NCBI RefSeq assembly: GCF_049532895.1
Contig: NZ_CP064031.1
Coordinates: forward strand, 2,046,001 to 2,110,000
Source of the DNA: Dyella_B acidisoli
Lineage (GTDB): Bacteria; Pseudomonadota; Gammaproteobacteria; Xanthomonadales; Rhodanobacteraceae
Length of the DNA stretch: 64,000 bases
Reading direction: 5' to 3'
Positions 33,385-40,571 of this stretch are shown here, piece by piece. A program made the translations under genes and the position numbers. Position 1 is the first letter of the stretch. Every line of letters starts with the position of its first letter. Under the pieces are notes generated by a model. That model was not told the origin of the DNA. It was given only the letters and a program-made list of their open reading frames with translations, and did no database searches.

Positions 33385-33759
33385 ATGAGCAACAACACGA
33401 TCAACACAAGCGGTAGCAGTCAGTTCGCCAACACCATGATCTCAAACGGCGCTGCCTCGGCAGGCCAGACGGTCAGCACTGATCAATCCAACAGCTGGTT
33501 CGAAGCCATGGCCAAGGCATGGGGCAATGCGCTCGATCAGCAGGCCAACAAAGTCACCGCATTGTCGGACCAGATCAACAATGGCTCCGATGCCAGCGCC
33601 GATGGCCAGAACGGTGCCACCAGCGGTTCGGACAATCCTTCCGTGCTGACGCAACTGACGGCGGAGAGCCTGAAGATGCAGTTCATCTCGACCAGCGCAT
33701 CGACCTCGACCAATGCCGTAGGCCAGGCGTTGAACACGCTGGGCCAGAAGCAGGGATAA
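33385..33759 (+). CDS. Candidate T3SS needle/filament subunit (SctF position)
   Basis: 124 residues from ATG 33385 (AGGAG upstream), no signal peptide, rich in Asn, Ser, Thr, Ala and Gln, no Cys. It shares W-F-E-A-M-A-K-A-W-G-N-A-L-D-Q-Q-A (about residues 39-55) with the protein at 16261-16644, plus a polar loop and a C-terminal helix ending T-L-G-Q-K-Q. Its place between sctD and sctI is that of the needle gene (prgI, ssaG, yscF) in other systems. It is longer than classic needles (about 80 residues), so an EspA-like filament or HrpE/Hpa-type pilin is an alternative. Confidence 0.62.
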   Translation: MSNNTINTSGSSQFANTMISNGAASAGQTVSTDQSNSWFEAMAKAWGNALDQQANKVTALSDQINNGSDASADGQNGATSGSDNPSVLTQLTAESLKMQFISTSASTSTNAVGQALNTLGQKQG

Positions 33760-33785
33760 GCAGTTAGCCATTGGGAGATTCCTCC

Positions 33786-34190
33786 ATGAACGTGCTTCCG
33801 ACTCAAATGGTCAACGTGGCCGACTTTGCTGCGACACAATCCCCCGCAGCCGCGCCGGCACATGTCGACGACATCGCGAAGTTCCGCCAAACCCTCGCCG
33901 ACGCGGCACCGGCGAATGTTGCGCAGACAGAGCAGGTGGCACCCGTGCCGCAGGAGCTGTCAGCAGCGGTCAAGGCGGTGTTGAACCAGTTCGATTCGCT
34001 CAACGGTCGTACTGCTCAGCTTGGCAAGCTGGCGGACACCATGCGCAGCAGCGGTCGCGATCTGGCGCCAAGCCAGATCATCGACATGACGATGCGTTGC
34101 CAGGAAATGGTGTTCCAGGCGGAGCTGACCTCGAACGTCGCCAATCGCAGTTCGGATGGCGTGCAGCAATTGTTCCGCCAGCAGTCCTGA
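33786..34190 (+). CDS. sctI: T3SS inner rod protein SctI (HrpB2-like)
   Basis: 134 residues from ATG 33786 (GGGAG upstream). The C-terminal 45 residues carry the family pattern: S-Q-I-I-D-M-T-M-R-C-Q-E-M-V-F-Q-A-E-L then S-N-V-A-N-R-S-S-D-G-V-Q-Q-L-F-R. The N-terminal part is Ala/Pro/Thr-rich and disordered, as is usual for early secreted rod subunits. Position directly before sctJ matches hrpB2-hrcJ and yscI-yscJ. It links the export gate to the needle and takes part in length control and switching. Confidence 0.87.
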   Translation: MNVLPTQMVNVADFAATQSPAAAPAHVDDIAKFRQTLADAAPANVAQTEQVAPVPQELSAAVKAVLNQFDSLNGRTAQLGKLADTMRSSGRDLAPSQIIDMTMRCQEMVFQAELTSNVANRSSDGVQQLFRQQS

Positions 34191-34200
34191 GGTTGGCGTG

Positions 34201-34986
34201 ATGCCTAAATGGACGATTGAAAAGAGGTGGCGAGTAGCAGCCCTGATGCTTGCATTGGGGCTGCTGGTCGGCTGTTCGCGCGAGGTTTTGTACAACAAGC
34301 TCGACGAACAGCAGGCCAACGAGGTGGTGGCCGCGTTGCTCAATCACAGCATCGATGCAGACAAACGTCCCACCGAACGCGGCGACGGTTGGCAAGTTGT
34401 GTTGGATCGCCATGACATGCCTGCTGCGGTGGCCGTGCTGCGCGATGCGGGTTTGCCGCACCAGAGCATCGACAACATCAGCCAGATCTTCAAGAAGGAC
34501 GGTTTCGTTTCCTCACCGCTGGAAGATAAGCAACGTTTCATCTACGCCCGCGAACAGCAGCTTGGTCATACCTTGCGGCAGTTCGACGGCGTGGTGGATG
34601 CCTATGTGTATTTGTCGATTCCCGACAAGAGCCCGATCGATGACAAGCCGCCGAGCGGTTCTGCGTCGGTCGTGATCATTGCGCGTCCCAATGCCGGTAT
34701 CGAAAGCCGTGCGCCGGACATCAAGGCTGCCGTGATGAACGGCACCGACGGCCTGACCGACCCCAGCCGCGTCACCGTGCAATTCTTCCAGCGCTCACCC
34801 ACCGAGCTTCCAGCCGGTGCCGTGACCACGGGCGTTTTGCGCGGCGACATGACTTCGCTGGCACTGATCGGTTTTGCAGTGCTGGTACTTCTGCTTGCCT
34901 GCGCGTTGCTGTGGCGCAATCGTGGTGCGCTATTGGGCAGCCGGCCGCGTTCACTGGCTCGGTCGAGCGTGTCTCATGAACGTTGA
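34201..34986 (+). CDS. sctJ: T3SS inner-membrane ring lipoprotein SctJ (HrcJ/YscJ)
   Basis: 261 residues from ATG 34201 (GAGG upstream). Lipoprotein signal with lipobox L-V-G-C, lipidated Cys25. The periplasmic part has the YscJ/FliF fold: L-Y-N-K-L-D-E-Q-Q-A-N-E-V-V-A-A-L, then F-V-S-S-P-L-E-D-K-Q-R-F-I-Y-A-R-E-Q-Q-L and V-Y-L-S-I-P. A C-terminal membrane helix at about 222-242 ends in a basic tail. Forms the 24-fold inner ring inside SctD. It overlaps the next gene by 11 bases. Confidence 0.95.
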   Translation: MPKWTIEKRWRVAALMLALGLLVGCSREVLYNKLDEQQANEVVAALLNHSIDADKRPTERGDGWQVVLDRHDMPAAVAVLRDAGLPHQSIDNISQIFKKDGFVSSPLEDKQRFIYAREQQLGHTLRQFDGVVDAYVYLSIPDKSPIDDKPPSGSASVVIIARPNAGIESRAPDIKAAVMNGTDGLTDPSRVTVQFFQRSPTELPAGAVTTGVLRGDMTSLALIGFAVLVLLLACALLWRNRGALLGSRPRSLARSSVSHER

Positions 34987-35668
34987 TTACAGCGTGCGCC
35001 AGCAACAGGCGCGAGCGTTGCTCGATGGCCTGCATCCGGTGCGTTTCGGAGATCTGCCAGAGCCGCTGCTGAAACAGGCACTGTCTTCCAACGCGGGTCG
35101 ACGTCATCTGGCAAGAGCAGCGGTGCGATATGTGCCGGGCGTATTCGCGCCGGATCATGAGCGTTGGCAGTGCTGGCAAGACGAGCCATGGCTGCAATGG
35201 CCGCAATCACGCATACAGGCGTTTAGCCAGACATTGGGTGCGATCGCCCTCGGCCCCGCATTGCGCATGATTGTCGAACGAAATGCCGTGCTGTTTGTGC
35301 GCAACGCGCTGGGCATCGAAAACTGGCGCTATGCGCAGAGTGCGAATCCATGGCCGGAATCGGAATCGGCGCCAGAAGCGATTCGCAATATGGGCGAGGC
35401 CGTGCTGAAGCGCTGCGGCAGTGATGCCCATGCGCTAAGTACCGCCGTGCTTGAGCGTGGGAAAATCGAGTTCATCGGCTATGCCGAGCGTCGGCATGAA
35501 AGCCTGGCAGCGCGACTGGCGCTTGCTTATGCGGAAGTGTCCGCGGGTTCCTGCAAGGGAAGCTGTTGGTTGCCCGCATCAACCGTACCGATGCTTCTGG
35601 CTGAGCAGAAAGCGCTGGACGTCGATTCGTCGACCGAGCTCATGACTGCGGAGGGGCCCATCGAATGA
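34976..35668 (+). CDS. sctK: T3SS sorting platform accessory SctK (HrpB4-like)
   Basis: 230 residues from ATG 34976 inside the end of sctJ. Poorly conserved family, assigned mainly by position between sctJ and sctL and by size. The protein is soluble and helical, rich in Trp and Arg, with a central L-G-A-I-A-L-G-P-A-L-R-M-I-V-E-R-N-A-V-L-F-V-R-N-A-L-G segment like HrpB4/YscK. SctK bridges the SctD cytoplasmic domain and SctQ. The stop overlaps sctL by four bases (ATGA). Confidence 0.75.
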   Translation: MNVDYSVRQQQARALLDGLHPVRFGDLPEPLLKQALSSNAGRRHLARAAVRYVPGVFAPDHERWQCWQDEPWLQWPQSRIQAFSQTLGAIALGPALRMIVERNAVLFVRNALGIENWRYAQSANPWPESESAPEAIRNMGEAVLKRCGSDAHALSTAVLERGKIEFIGYAERRHESLAARLALAYAEVSAGSCKGSCWLPASTVPMLLAEQKALDVDSSTELMTAEGPIE

Positions 35669-36303
35669 ACGCACTGGTTGTTGATCGCGATCGCTTTCAG
35701 ATGCACGTCAAAGCCGGCGTGATTCCAGCGGCTGCCTGGACCCCGCTTAGCGAAGCACAAAGCATTATCGAACAGGCCAACGCATTGCTGCGCCAGGCCG
35801 AGATCGAGCGCGAACAGATTTTTGCGCAAGCGCGGCGGGAAGGGTTGATAGAAGGGCGCGAGGCCGGTTTGCAAGAATGCGCCAAGGCATTGCAAGCGCT
35901 TATCGATGCGCGCGCAGCCGCCACTGCGGAGCTGCGCAAGCGCGCAGGCGACATCGCCATCGGCGTGGTGAAACACATCGCACCGGCTATCGGTGCGGAG
36001 CGAATCGTTGCCTCGCTGGTTGCCGAAGCCATGCAAAAGCTGGTGTTCGAACCCCATCTGCTGGTGCGCATTCATCCCGATATCGTCGCTCAGGCGCGCA
36101 GCGAGGTGGCCGCATTGGGTGCTGCCGCTGCGCCGGACATTGAAATCATCGGTGATCCAGGCTTGGATCGTTTCGACTGCATCATCGAGTCCGCAGGCGG
36201 CATCGTGCGTGCGGGTTTCAACGAACAGCTTGAGCAGGCGAGGGTGATCCTGGCCGCAGCAGAGAAAACCACCGGAGGGAGGCGTGAACGCACAGGCGTC
36301 TAA
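35665..36303 (+). CDS. sctL: T3SS ATPase stator SctL (HrcL/HrpB5)
   Basis: 212 residues with the FliH/YscL layout: a long charged helix (about 25-75; A-N-A-L-L-R-Q-A-E-I-E-R-E-Q-I-F-A-Q-A-R-R-E-G), then a compact C-terminal domain ending F-D-C-I-I-E-S-A-G-G-I-V-R-A-G-F-N-E-Q-L-E. The dimer binds the N-terminus of the ATPase and tethers it to SctQ. Overlaps both neighbours (4 bases with sctK, 20 with sctN), so this block is tightly coupled. Confidence 0.9.
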   Translation: MNALVVDRDRFQMHVKAGVIPAAAWTPLSEAQSIIEQANALLRQAEIEREQIFAQARREGLIEGREAGLQECAKALQALIDARAAATAELRKRAGDIAIGVVKHIAPAIGAERIVASLVAEAMQKLVFEPHLLVRIHPDIVAQARSEVAALGAAAAPDIEIIGDPGLDRFDCIIESAGGIVRAGFNEQLEQARVILAAAEKTTGGRRERTGV

Positions 36304-37624
36304 CGACCTGCCGTCGGCCGGCAGCGACGATCCACTGCTGCGTGCGCTGAGCAGGCGCGATACGTTGCAGCACGTGGGTCGCGTCGCAGAGGCCTATGGC
36401 ACGTTGGTACGGGCAACTGGCGTGCGCGCAGCGATTGGCGAACTGTGCCTGTTGGAGCAGCACGACACCGGCTTCAGCATGCCGGCTGAAGTCGTCGGTG
36501 TATCCCAGCAGCAGACGCTGCTTACGCCGCTCGGTCCGCTGGAAGGCATCTCCACGGCAACGACCGTGACCGCTACGGGCAAGCAGGCGACCGCGCCTGC
36601 CGGCAAGAGCCTGCTCGGCCGTGTCATCGATGCGCATGGCCAACCTTTGGACGGATTAGGTCCATTGGTGGACATTGAGCAGGTGCCGCTCTATGCAGCT
36701 TCGCCGAACCCGTTCGCACGGCAAGCGATCGACGAGCCGTTGCCAACCGGTGTGCGCGCCATCGACGCCACGCTGACGATTGGTCGTGGCCAGCGTACCG
36801 GCATCTTTGCGGTAGCTGGCGGTGGCAAGAGTACGTTGCTAGGCATGCTCGCGCGCAACGCGCAGTCAGATGTCAACGTGATTGTGCTGGTCGGCGAGCG
36901 CGGTCGCGAAGTGGGTGAGTTCCTGCACGACAGCCTTGGCGAAGAAGGATTGAAACGCAGCGTGTTGGTGGTTGCGACCTCGGATCGCCCGGCATTGGAG
37001 CGCAGTCGCGTGGCTTGGCTAGGCACGGCCGTTGCCGAGTATTTCCGCGACTGCGGCATGCACGTGTTGCTGATGATGGATTCAGTCACGCGCTTTGCAC
37101 GCGCTCTGCGTGACGTTGGCCTGGCGATGGGCGAGCCGCCTGCGCGGCGCGGCTTCACGCCATCCGTCTTCTCCGCATTGCCACGCCTGTTCGAGCGTGC
37201 GGGCACCAATGACAAAGGTTCGATCACCGCGTTCTATACCGTGCTGATGGAAGACGAGGACGGCAGTGATCCGATCGCCGAAGAGGTTCGCTCGATCCTG
37301 GATGGCCACATTTATCTTTCGCGCCGCCTGGCCCAGGCCAATCATTATCCGGCCATCGACGTGCTCGCCAGCGCCAGCCGTTTGATGCCACGGGTGACAC
37401 CGACCACCCATCAACGTGCGGCCGGCTTGCTGCGTCGATACCTGGCCAAGTACCGCGAGATCGAGATGCTGCTGCAACTGGGCGAGTACAAGGTAGGCGG
37501 CGATGCCGATGCGGATACTGCCATCGCGCGTATCGAAGCCATCAATCAATTGCTTCGGCAGGATACCCACGAGCCTGCCGAGTTCGCCGCTACACGCAAC
37601 CGACTGATCGGAGTCTGCACATGA
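36284..37624 (+). CDS. sctN: T3SS ATPase SctN (HrcN/YscN)
   Basis: 446 residues from GTG 36284 (GGAGG upstream). F1-like ATPase: N-terminal beta barrel, Walker A A-G-G-G-K-S-T at 178-184 in G-I-F-A-V-A-G-G-G-K-S, the catalytic G-E-R-G-R-E-V loop, Walker B M-H-V-L-L-M-M-D and the S-V-T-R-F-A-R-A-L-R motif. The T3SS-specific D-G-H-I-Y-L-S-R-R-L-A is present. The hexamer strips chaperones and unfolds substrates at the base of the injectisome. Overlaps sctO by four bases. Confidence 0.96.
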   Translation: MNAQASNDLPSAGSDDPLLRALSRRDTLQHVGRVAEAYGTLVRATGVRAAIGELCLLEQHDTGFSMPAEVVGVSQQQTLLTPLGPLEGISTATTVTATGKQATAPAGKSLLGRVIDAHGQPLDGLGPLVDIEQVPLYAASPNPFARQAIDEPLPTGVRAIDATLTIGRGQRTGIFAVAGGGKSTLLGMLARNAQSDVNVIVLVGERGREVGEFLHDSLGEEGLKRSVLVVATSDRPALERSRVAWLGTAVAEYFRDCGMHVLLMMDSVTRFARALRDVGLAMGEPPARRGFTPSVFSALPRLFERAGTNDKGSITAFYTVLMEDEDGSDPIAEEVRSILDGHIYLSRRLAQANHYPAIDVLASASRLMPRVTPTTHQRAAGLLRRYLAKYREIEMLLQLGEYKVGGDADADTAIARIEAINQLLRQDTHEPAEFAATRNRLIGVCT

Positions 37625-38115
37625 GCGCGAGTGTGAGCAAATTTCCGCTCGAGCCGTTGCGCTCGGTGAGAGAGATCCGTTTGCGCAAGCTGGAAACAGA
37701 GATGAAAGCTTGTCGCGAACGGTGGGCCGCCGCCGAGCGTCGCCGCATCGAAGCAACGGAAAGATGGGATCAATCCCTGCAGCATCGGGAAAATTTCGCC
37801 GCGTCGTCGTGGCGAGAGTTGCTTGATAAGGGATCGCCCACGGGGGCGGCACTGAACCGGCATGAGCGTCATCTTGCTTTGCTGGATCAGGTTGTCAGGC
37901 AACTGCGGGCTGAGATGGATGCGCGCTCGCGTGAATGCGCAACCGCGGCCGAAGCTTTGGAGCAGGCTGCCGCTGACTGGCGACGCGCGCACAGCAAACT
38001 CGACGCTTTGGGGGAAATGAAACAGGAGTGGCTGCGCCAGGCGCAAAGCCAGCAGGCGTTGCGCGAGGAGCACAGCCTGGAAGAGCTCATGCTGCGTCAT
38101 CCAACGTTACGCTGA
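37621..38115 (+). CDS. sctO: T3SS ATPase stalk protein SctO (HrpB7/YscO-like)
   Basis: 164 residues, nearly all helical with heptad-like spacing and many Glu, Arg and Gln (R-L-R-K-L-E-T-E-M-K-A-C-R-E-R-W-A-A-A-E-R). A two-helix coiled coil of this size directly after sctN is the FliJ/YscO central stalk that couples SctN to SctV. Sequence conservation in the family is low, so position and coiled-coil pattern carry the call. Confidence 0.83.
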   Translation: MSASVSKFPLEPLRSVREIRLRKLETEMKACRERWAAAERRRIEATERWDQSLQHRENFAASSWRELLDKGSPTGAALNRHERHLALLDQVVRQLRAEMDARSRECATAAEALEQAAADWRRAHSKLDALGEMKQEWLRQAQSQQALREEHSLEELMLRHPTLR

Positions 38116-38122
38116 GGTCGCT

Positions 38123-38884
38123 ATGCATACACAACCGCCCACTTCGCCATCATCCCATTCGTCGGCCTTGTCTACGCGGCGCGCTACGCGCGAGGCGCAT
38201 GCCGAAACCCCGCAAGCCGGCAATCCTGAAAACGTAAATCGCTTCCGCACCTTGATGAATGGCAAGCGACAAGATGTGCCGGATGGTTCCCCGGATAGCA
38301 GCCTCGGCGAAGAGAGCGCTGTTGATATCGAGACTGCCGATGTCGAACCCCATGCATTTTCGCCGGACCAGGAACAGGCTTTGCGCGATTTGCTGCAACG
38401 CCAGTTGAACGAAAAAGGTGATCCGTTGCTCAGCCTGCTTTCGCCACGCAAGGGCGACGACAACAGCGAGCAGCAAGATGATGATCGAGGCGACGGGCAG
38501 GGTGCGGCGAACATGGGGATGCAAACCTTGCACCTGGCGCAACAAGCGATAGTGCAGAGCGCCGAGCAGCCTGCAGCCGCTTCGGCAGCCATGGCGCCAG
38601 CCTTGGCGGAGCTGATCGAGCGGCATGTGAAGCAACTGCTGGTGCCCGACGCAAGCAGCCACAGCGCAGCGCAGTCGCGCGAAATCATGATCACGTTGAA
38701 GGATGGTCTGTTGCCAGGCACGGAGCTATGGTTGAGCCGCACCAGCGATGGCTGGAAGCTGCGCGCCGATACTCGCTCCAGCGCGGCCTATCACAGCTTG
38801 GTCGAAGGTGCGCCGCAGCTGATCGAGCGCTTCGCACAAAGCAGGCTCGGCGCGTTGGAAATCACGCCCACGTTGCTCGCCTGA
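38123..38884 (+). CDS. sctP: T3SS needle-length/substrate-switch protein SctP-like
   Basis: 253 residues. Long Ser/Asp/Gln-rich N-terminal region of low order, followed by a folded C-terminal domain (about 170-253) with E-I-M-I-T-L-K-D-G-L-L-P-G-T-E-L-W-L-S-R-T-S-D-G-W-K-L-R-A-D and A-P-Q-L-I-E-R-F-A. This matches the HrpP/HpaP-type T3S4 arrangement. SctP is secreted early and triggers SctU switching. Position after sctO is standard. Confidence 0.78.
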   Translation: MHTQPPTSPSSHSSALSTRRATREAHAETPQAGNPENVNRFRTLMNGKRQDVPDGSPDSSLGEESAVDIETADVEPHAFSPDQEQALRDLLQRQLNEKGDPLLSLLSPRKGDDNSEQQDDDRGDGQGAANMGMQTLHLAQQAIVQSAEQPAAASAAMAPALAELIERHVKQLLVPDASSHSAAQSREIMITLKDGLLPGTELWLSRTSDGWKLRADTRSSAAYHSLVEGAPQLIERFAQSRLGALEITPTLLA

Positions 38885-38895
38885 TTGGGTCGGCC

Positions 38896-40386
38896 ATGTC
38901 TGATTCTCTATTGCAGGCGATCATCAGCGGCAATCCGTTGGGTCTGCCCGGGCTTGGGTCGAACGATAGCGGCGTGACGATTCTGTTTCCGCTCTCCATG
39001 GGCAATACGGTGACCGATCTGGCAAGCACGCTGAACGTTCCCGTTGATTCGATTCTTGCGGTGAACCCTGGTCTGCAAGCGGATACTCCGCTCACGGTCA
39101 GCCAGGTGATCGGTCTTCCCGAAGGCCACATCAACCAGATCATGCGCAGTTTGGATCCTGGGCTTGGCCGAAGTTATGGGTCATCGCCGTCATCGTCATC
39201 GCAGGGTATATCGCCAACGACAAGCATTCCACATGGGGGTTATCTCGATCATCTGGTCCACGATGGCATGCACATGGCGCCGCCATTGCTCCGGTCGATG
39301 CCTGCGGCTTTGGACATGTACAACACGCCGAAGCAGGATTCGCCACTCGCTTCTCAAGGCAGCGAGGAGGCTACAGATCGTTGGCGTGTGAGTGTTGACC
39401 CGCATTTGCTCGCGACGGGTGTAAGCGAGTCGCGCGATGTGCCTGCCGCCATCACGTCCGTGTCCGTGCTGTCGCTGACATCGAGTTCGGCGCAGGCATC
39501 AACCTTGATATTGACGCCGACGCCGACGCCGGCACCCACAACGGTGCCGGCACCCGTGCCAGCAACAGCACCGGAGATGCAGGCGTCCAACATCGATCCC
39601 CGCAACGTCACGCTTATTGCATCGGGCTACGGGCGGAGCGTTGCTGAAAGCCCCTTGAGTTTCGCGCCGGTCGAAAGACCTTTCATTCAGACCCAGCAGG
39701 GTCGAGGACGTAATCCTCCTTTAAATCCACCGCCGCCTCTCATGTTGGTCGATGGAAGCCGGCCGACCGTACAGGTGACATGGGTGGTGCCTCCGCGCAG
39801 CACGGAATTTGTTCCGCCAGTCGTCACCCAAAACACGACGGTGGTGCCCGCCGATAATCGTCCTTTTACGTTGCAACTCATGGCGCTTTTGTTGGCGCAG
39901 TCGGATAGTTCCGCTGCCACGACGGCTTCACCGCAGGGGCCATCCTTTATCGATCCGCAGGCCATTGCAGCGCTGGTGGCCACGATGCGCACCACCAAGG
40001 TGATTGATCTTGGGGCAGGGCGCAGCATGGAATTTTCGTTGGCGGCCGATCGTATGCGGCGTATCGATCCGATCGGGCAAGAAGACCGTGTTACCTCGCG
40101 GCGAACTGGCGCTGGCTTGGAGGAGGTGCGTGTTAGCCCGCGCAACGCAGAGGACGTGGAGCAGACCGACGAGCAGCGCGAGCAGGGGCGCCGCCGGCGT
40201 GCAGCGATTGCAGCGATGCGGCGCCGCCGCCGGCTTCGCAGTCGCCGCTGCCGCTATTGGCATGGTGCTCGCAGCGATTTGCGTCCATCAGGCACGGTGC
40301 GTTACCCGAAGCGTATGGATTTTGCCGAGTTTCAGAGTCGCCAGCCGCCACGGTATATGTGGAATGCGGGCGGTGGGGGTAGCTGA
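38896..40386 (+). CDS. LysM-domain protein with Arg-rich tail, candidate secreted T3SS protein
   Basis: 496 residues from ATG 38896, 11 bases after sctP. Residues about 35-77 form a LysM-like unit (N-T-V-T-D-L-A-S-T-L-N-V-P-V-D-S-I-L-A-V-N-P-G-L, then Q-V-I-G-L-P-E-G). No signal peptide. The centre is low-complexity Ser/Thr/Pro, including a T-P-T-P-A-P-type linker. Residues about 432-466 are strongly basic with two Arg clusters separated by A-A-I-A-A-M, like a bipartite nuclear import signal. The end is Gly-rich. Last gene of the sctV run. It could be a secreted structural or effector protein; no catalytic motif is visible. Confidence 0.65.
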   Translation: MSDSLLQAIISGNPLGLPGLGSNDSGVTILFPLSMGNTVTDLASTLNVPVDSILAVNPGLQADTPLTVSQVIGLPEGHINQIMRSLDPGLGRSYGSSPSSSSQGISPTTSIPHGGYLDHLVHDGMHMAPPLLRSMPAALDMYNTPKQDSPLASQGSEEATDRWRVSVDPHLLATGVSESRDVPAAITSVSVLSLTSSSAQASTLILTPTPTPAPTTVPAPVPATAPEMQASNIDPRNVTLIASGYGRSVAESPLSFAPVERPFIQTQQGRGRNPPLNPPPPLMLVDGSRPTVQVTWVVPPRSTEFVPPVVTQNTTVVPADNRPFTLQLMALLLAQSDSSAATTASPQGPSFIDPQAIAALVATMRTTKVIDLGAGRSMEFSLAADRMRRIDPIGQEDRVTSRRTGAGLEEVRVSPRNAEDVEQTDEQREQGRRRRAAIAAMRRRRRLRSRRCRYWHGARSDLRPSGTVRYPKRMDFAEFQSRQPPRYMWNAGGGGS

Positions 40387-40451
40387 GCTTTTGTTTCCCC
40401 CTGCTTGCAGAGGCTTGAGGGAGACAATCTCGCCATAGTGTTTGATCAAAC

Positions 40452-40493
40452 CTCATCGTCATTCCGGCCTTCGTGCGCCGGAATGACGATGAG
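40452..40493. repeat. Perfect 17-bp stem hairpin repeat
   Basis: CTCATCGTCATTCCGGC and its exact complement around an eight-base loop. Same class as the hairpins at 52905 and 62341 (GTCATTCC...GGAATGAC type), widespread in proteobacterial intergenic DNA. Confidence 0.85.
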
Positions 40494-40536
40494 GAATAGC
40501 CAAACGTTACGATGGGGTTGCTTCACCCCACCCCAA

Positions 40537-40563
40537 CCCTCCCCTACTACACGTAGGGGAGGG
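40537..40563. terminator. Bidirectional terminator-like hairpin
   Basis: CCCTCCCCTAC / GTAGGGGAGGG, an 11-base perfect stem with a five-base loop, between the convergent LysM genes. No strong T tract, so it may be a repeat acting as a terminator. Confidence 0.6.
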
Positions 40564-40571
40564 GGCATATA

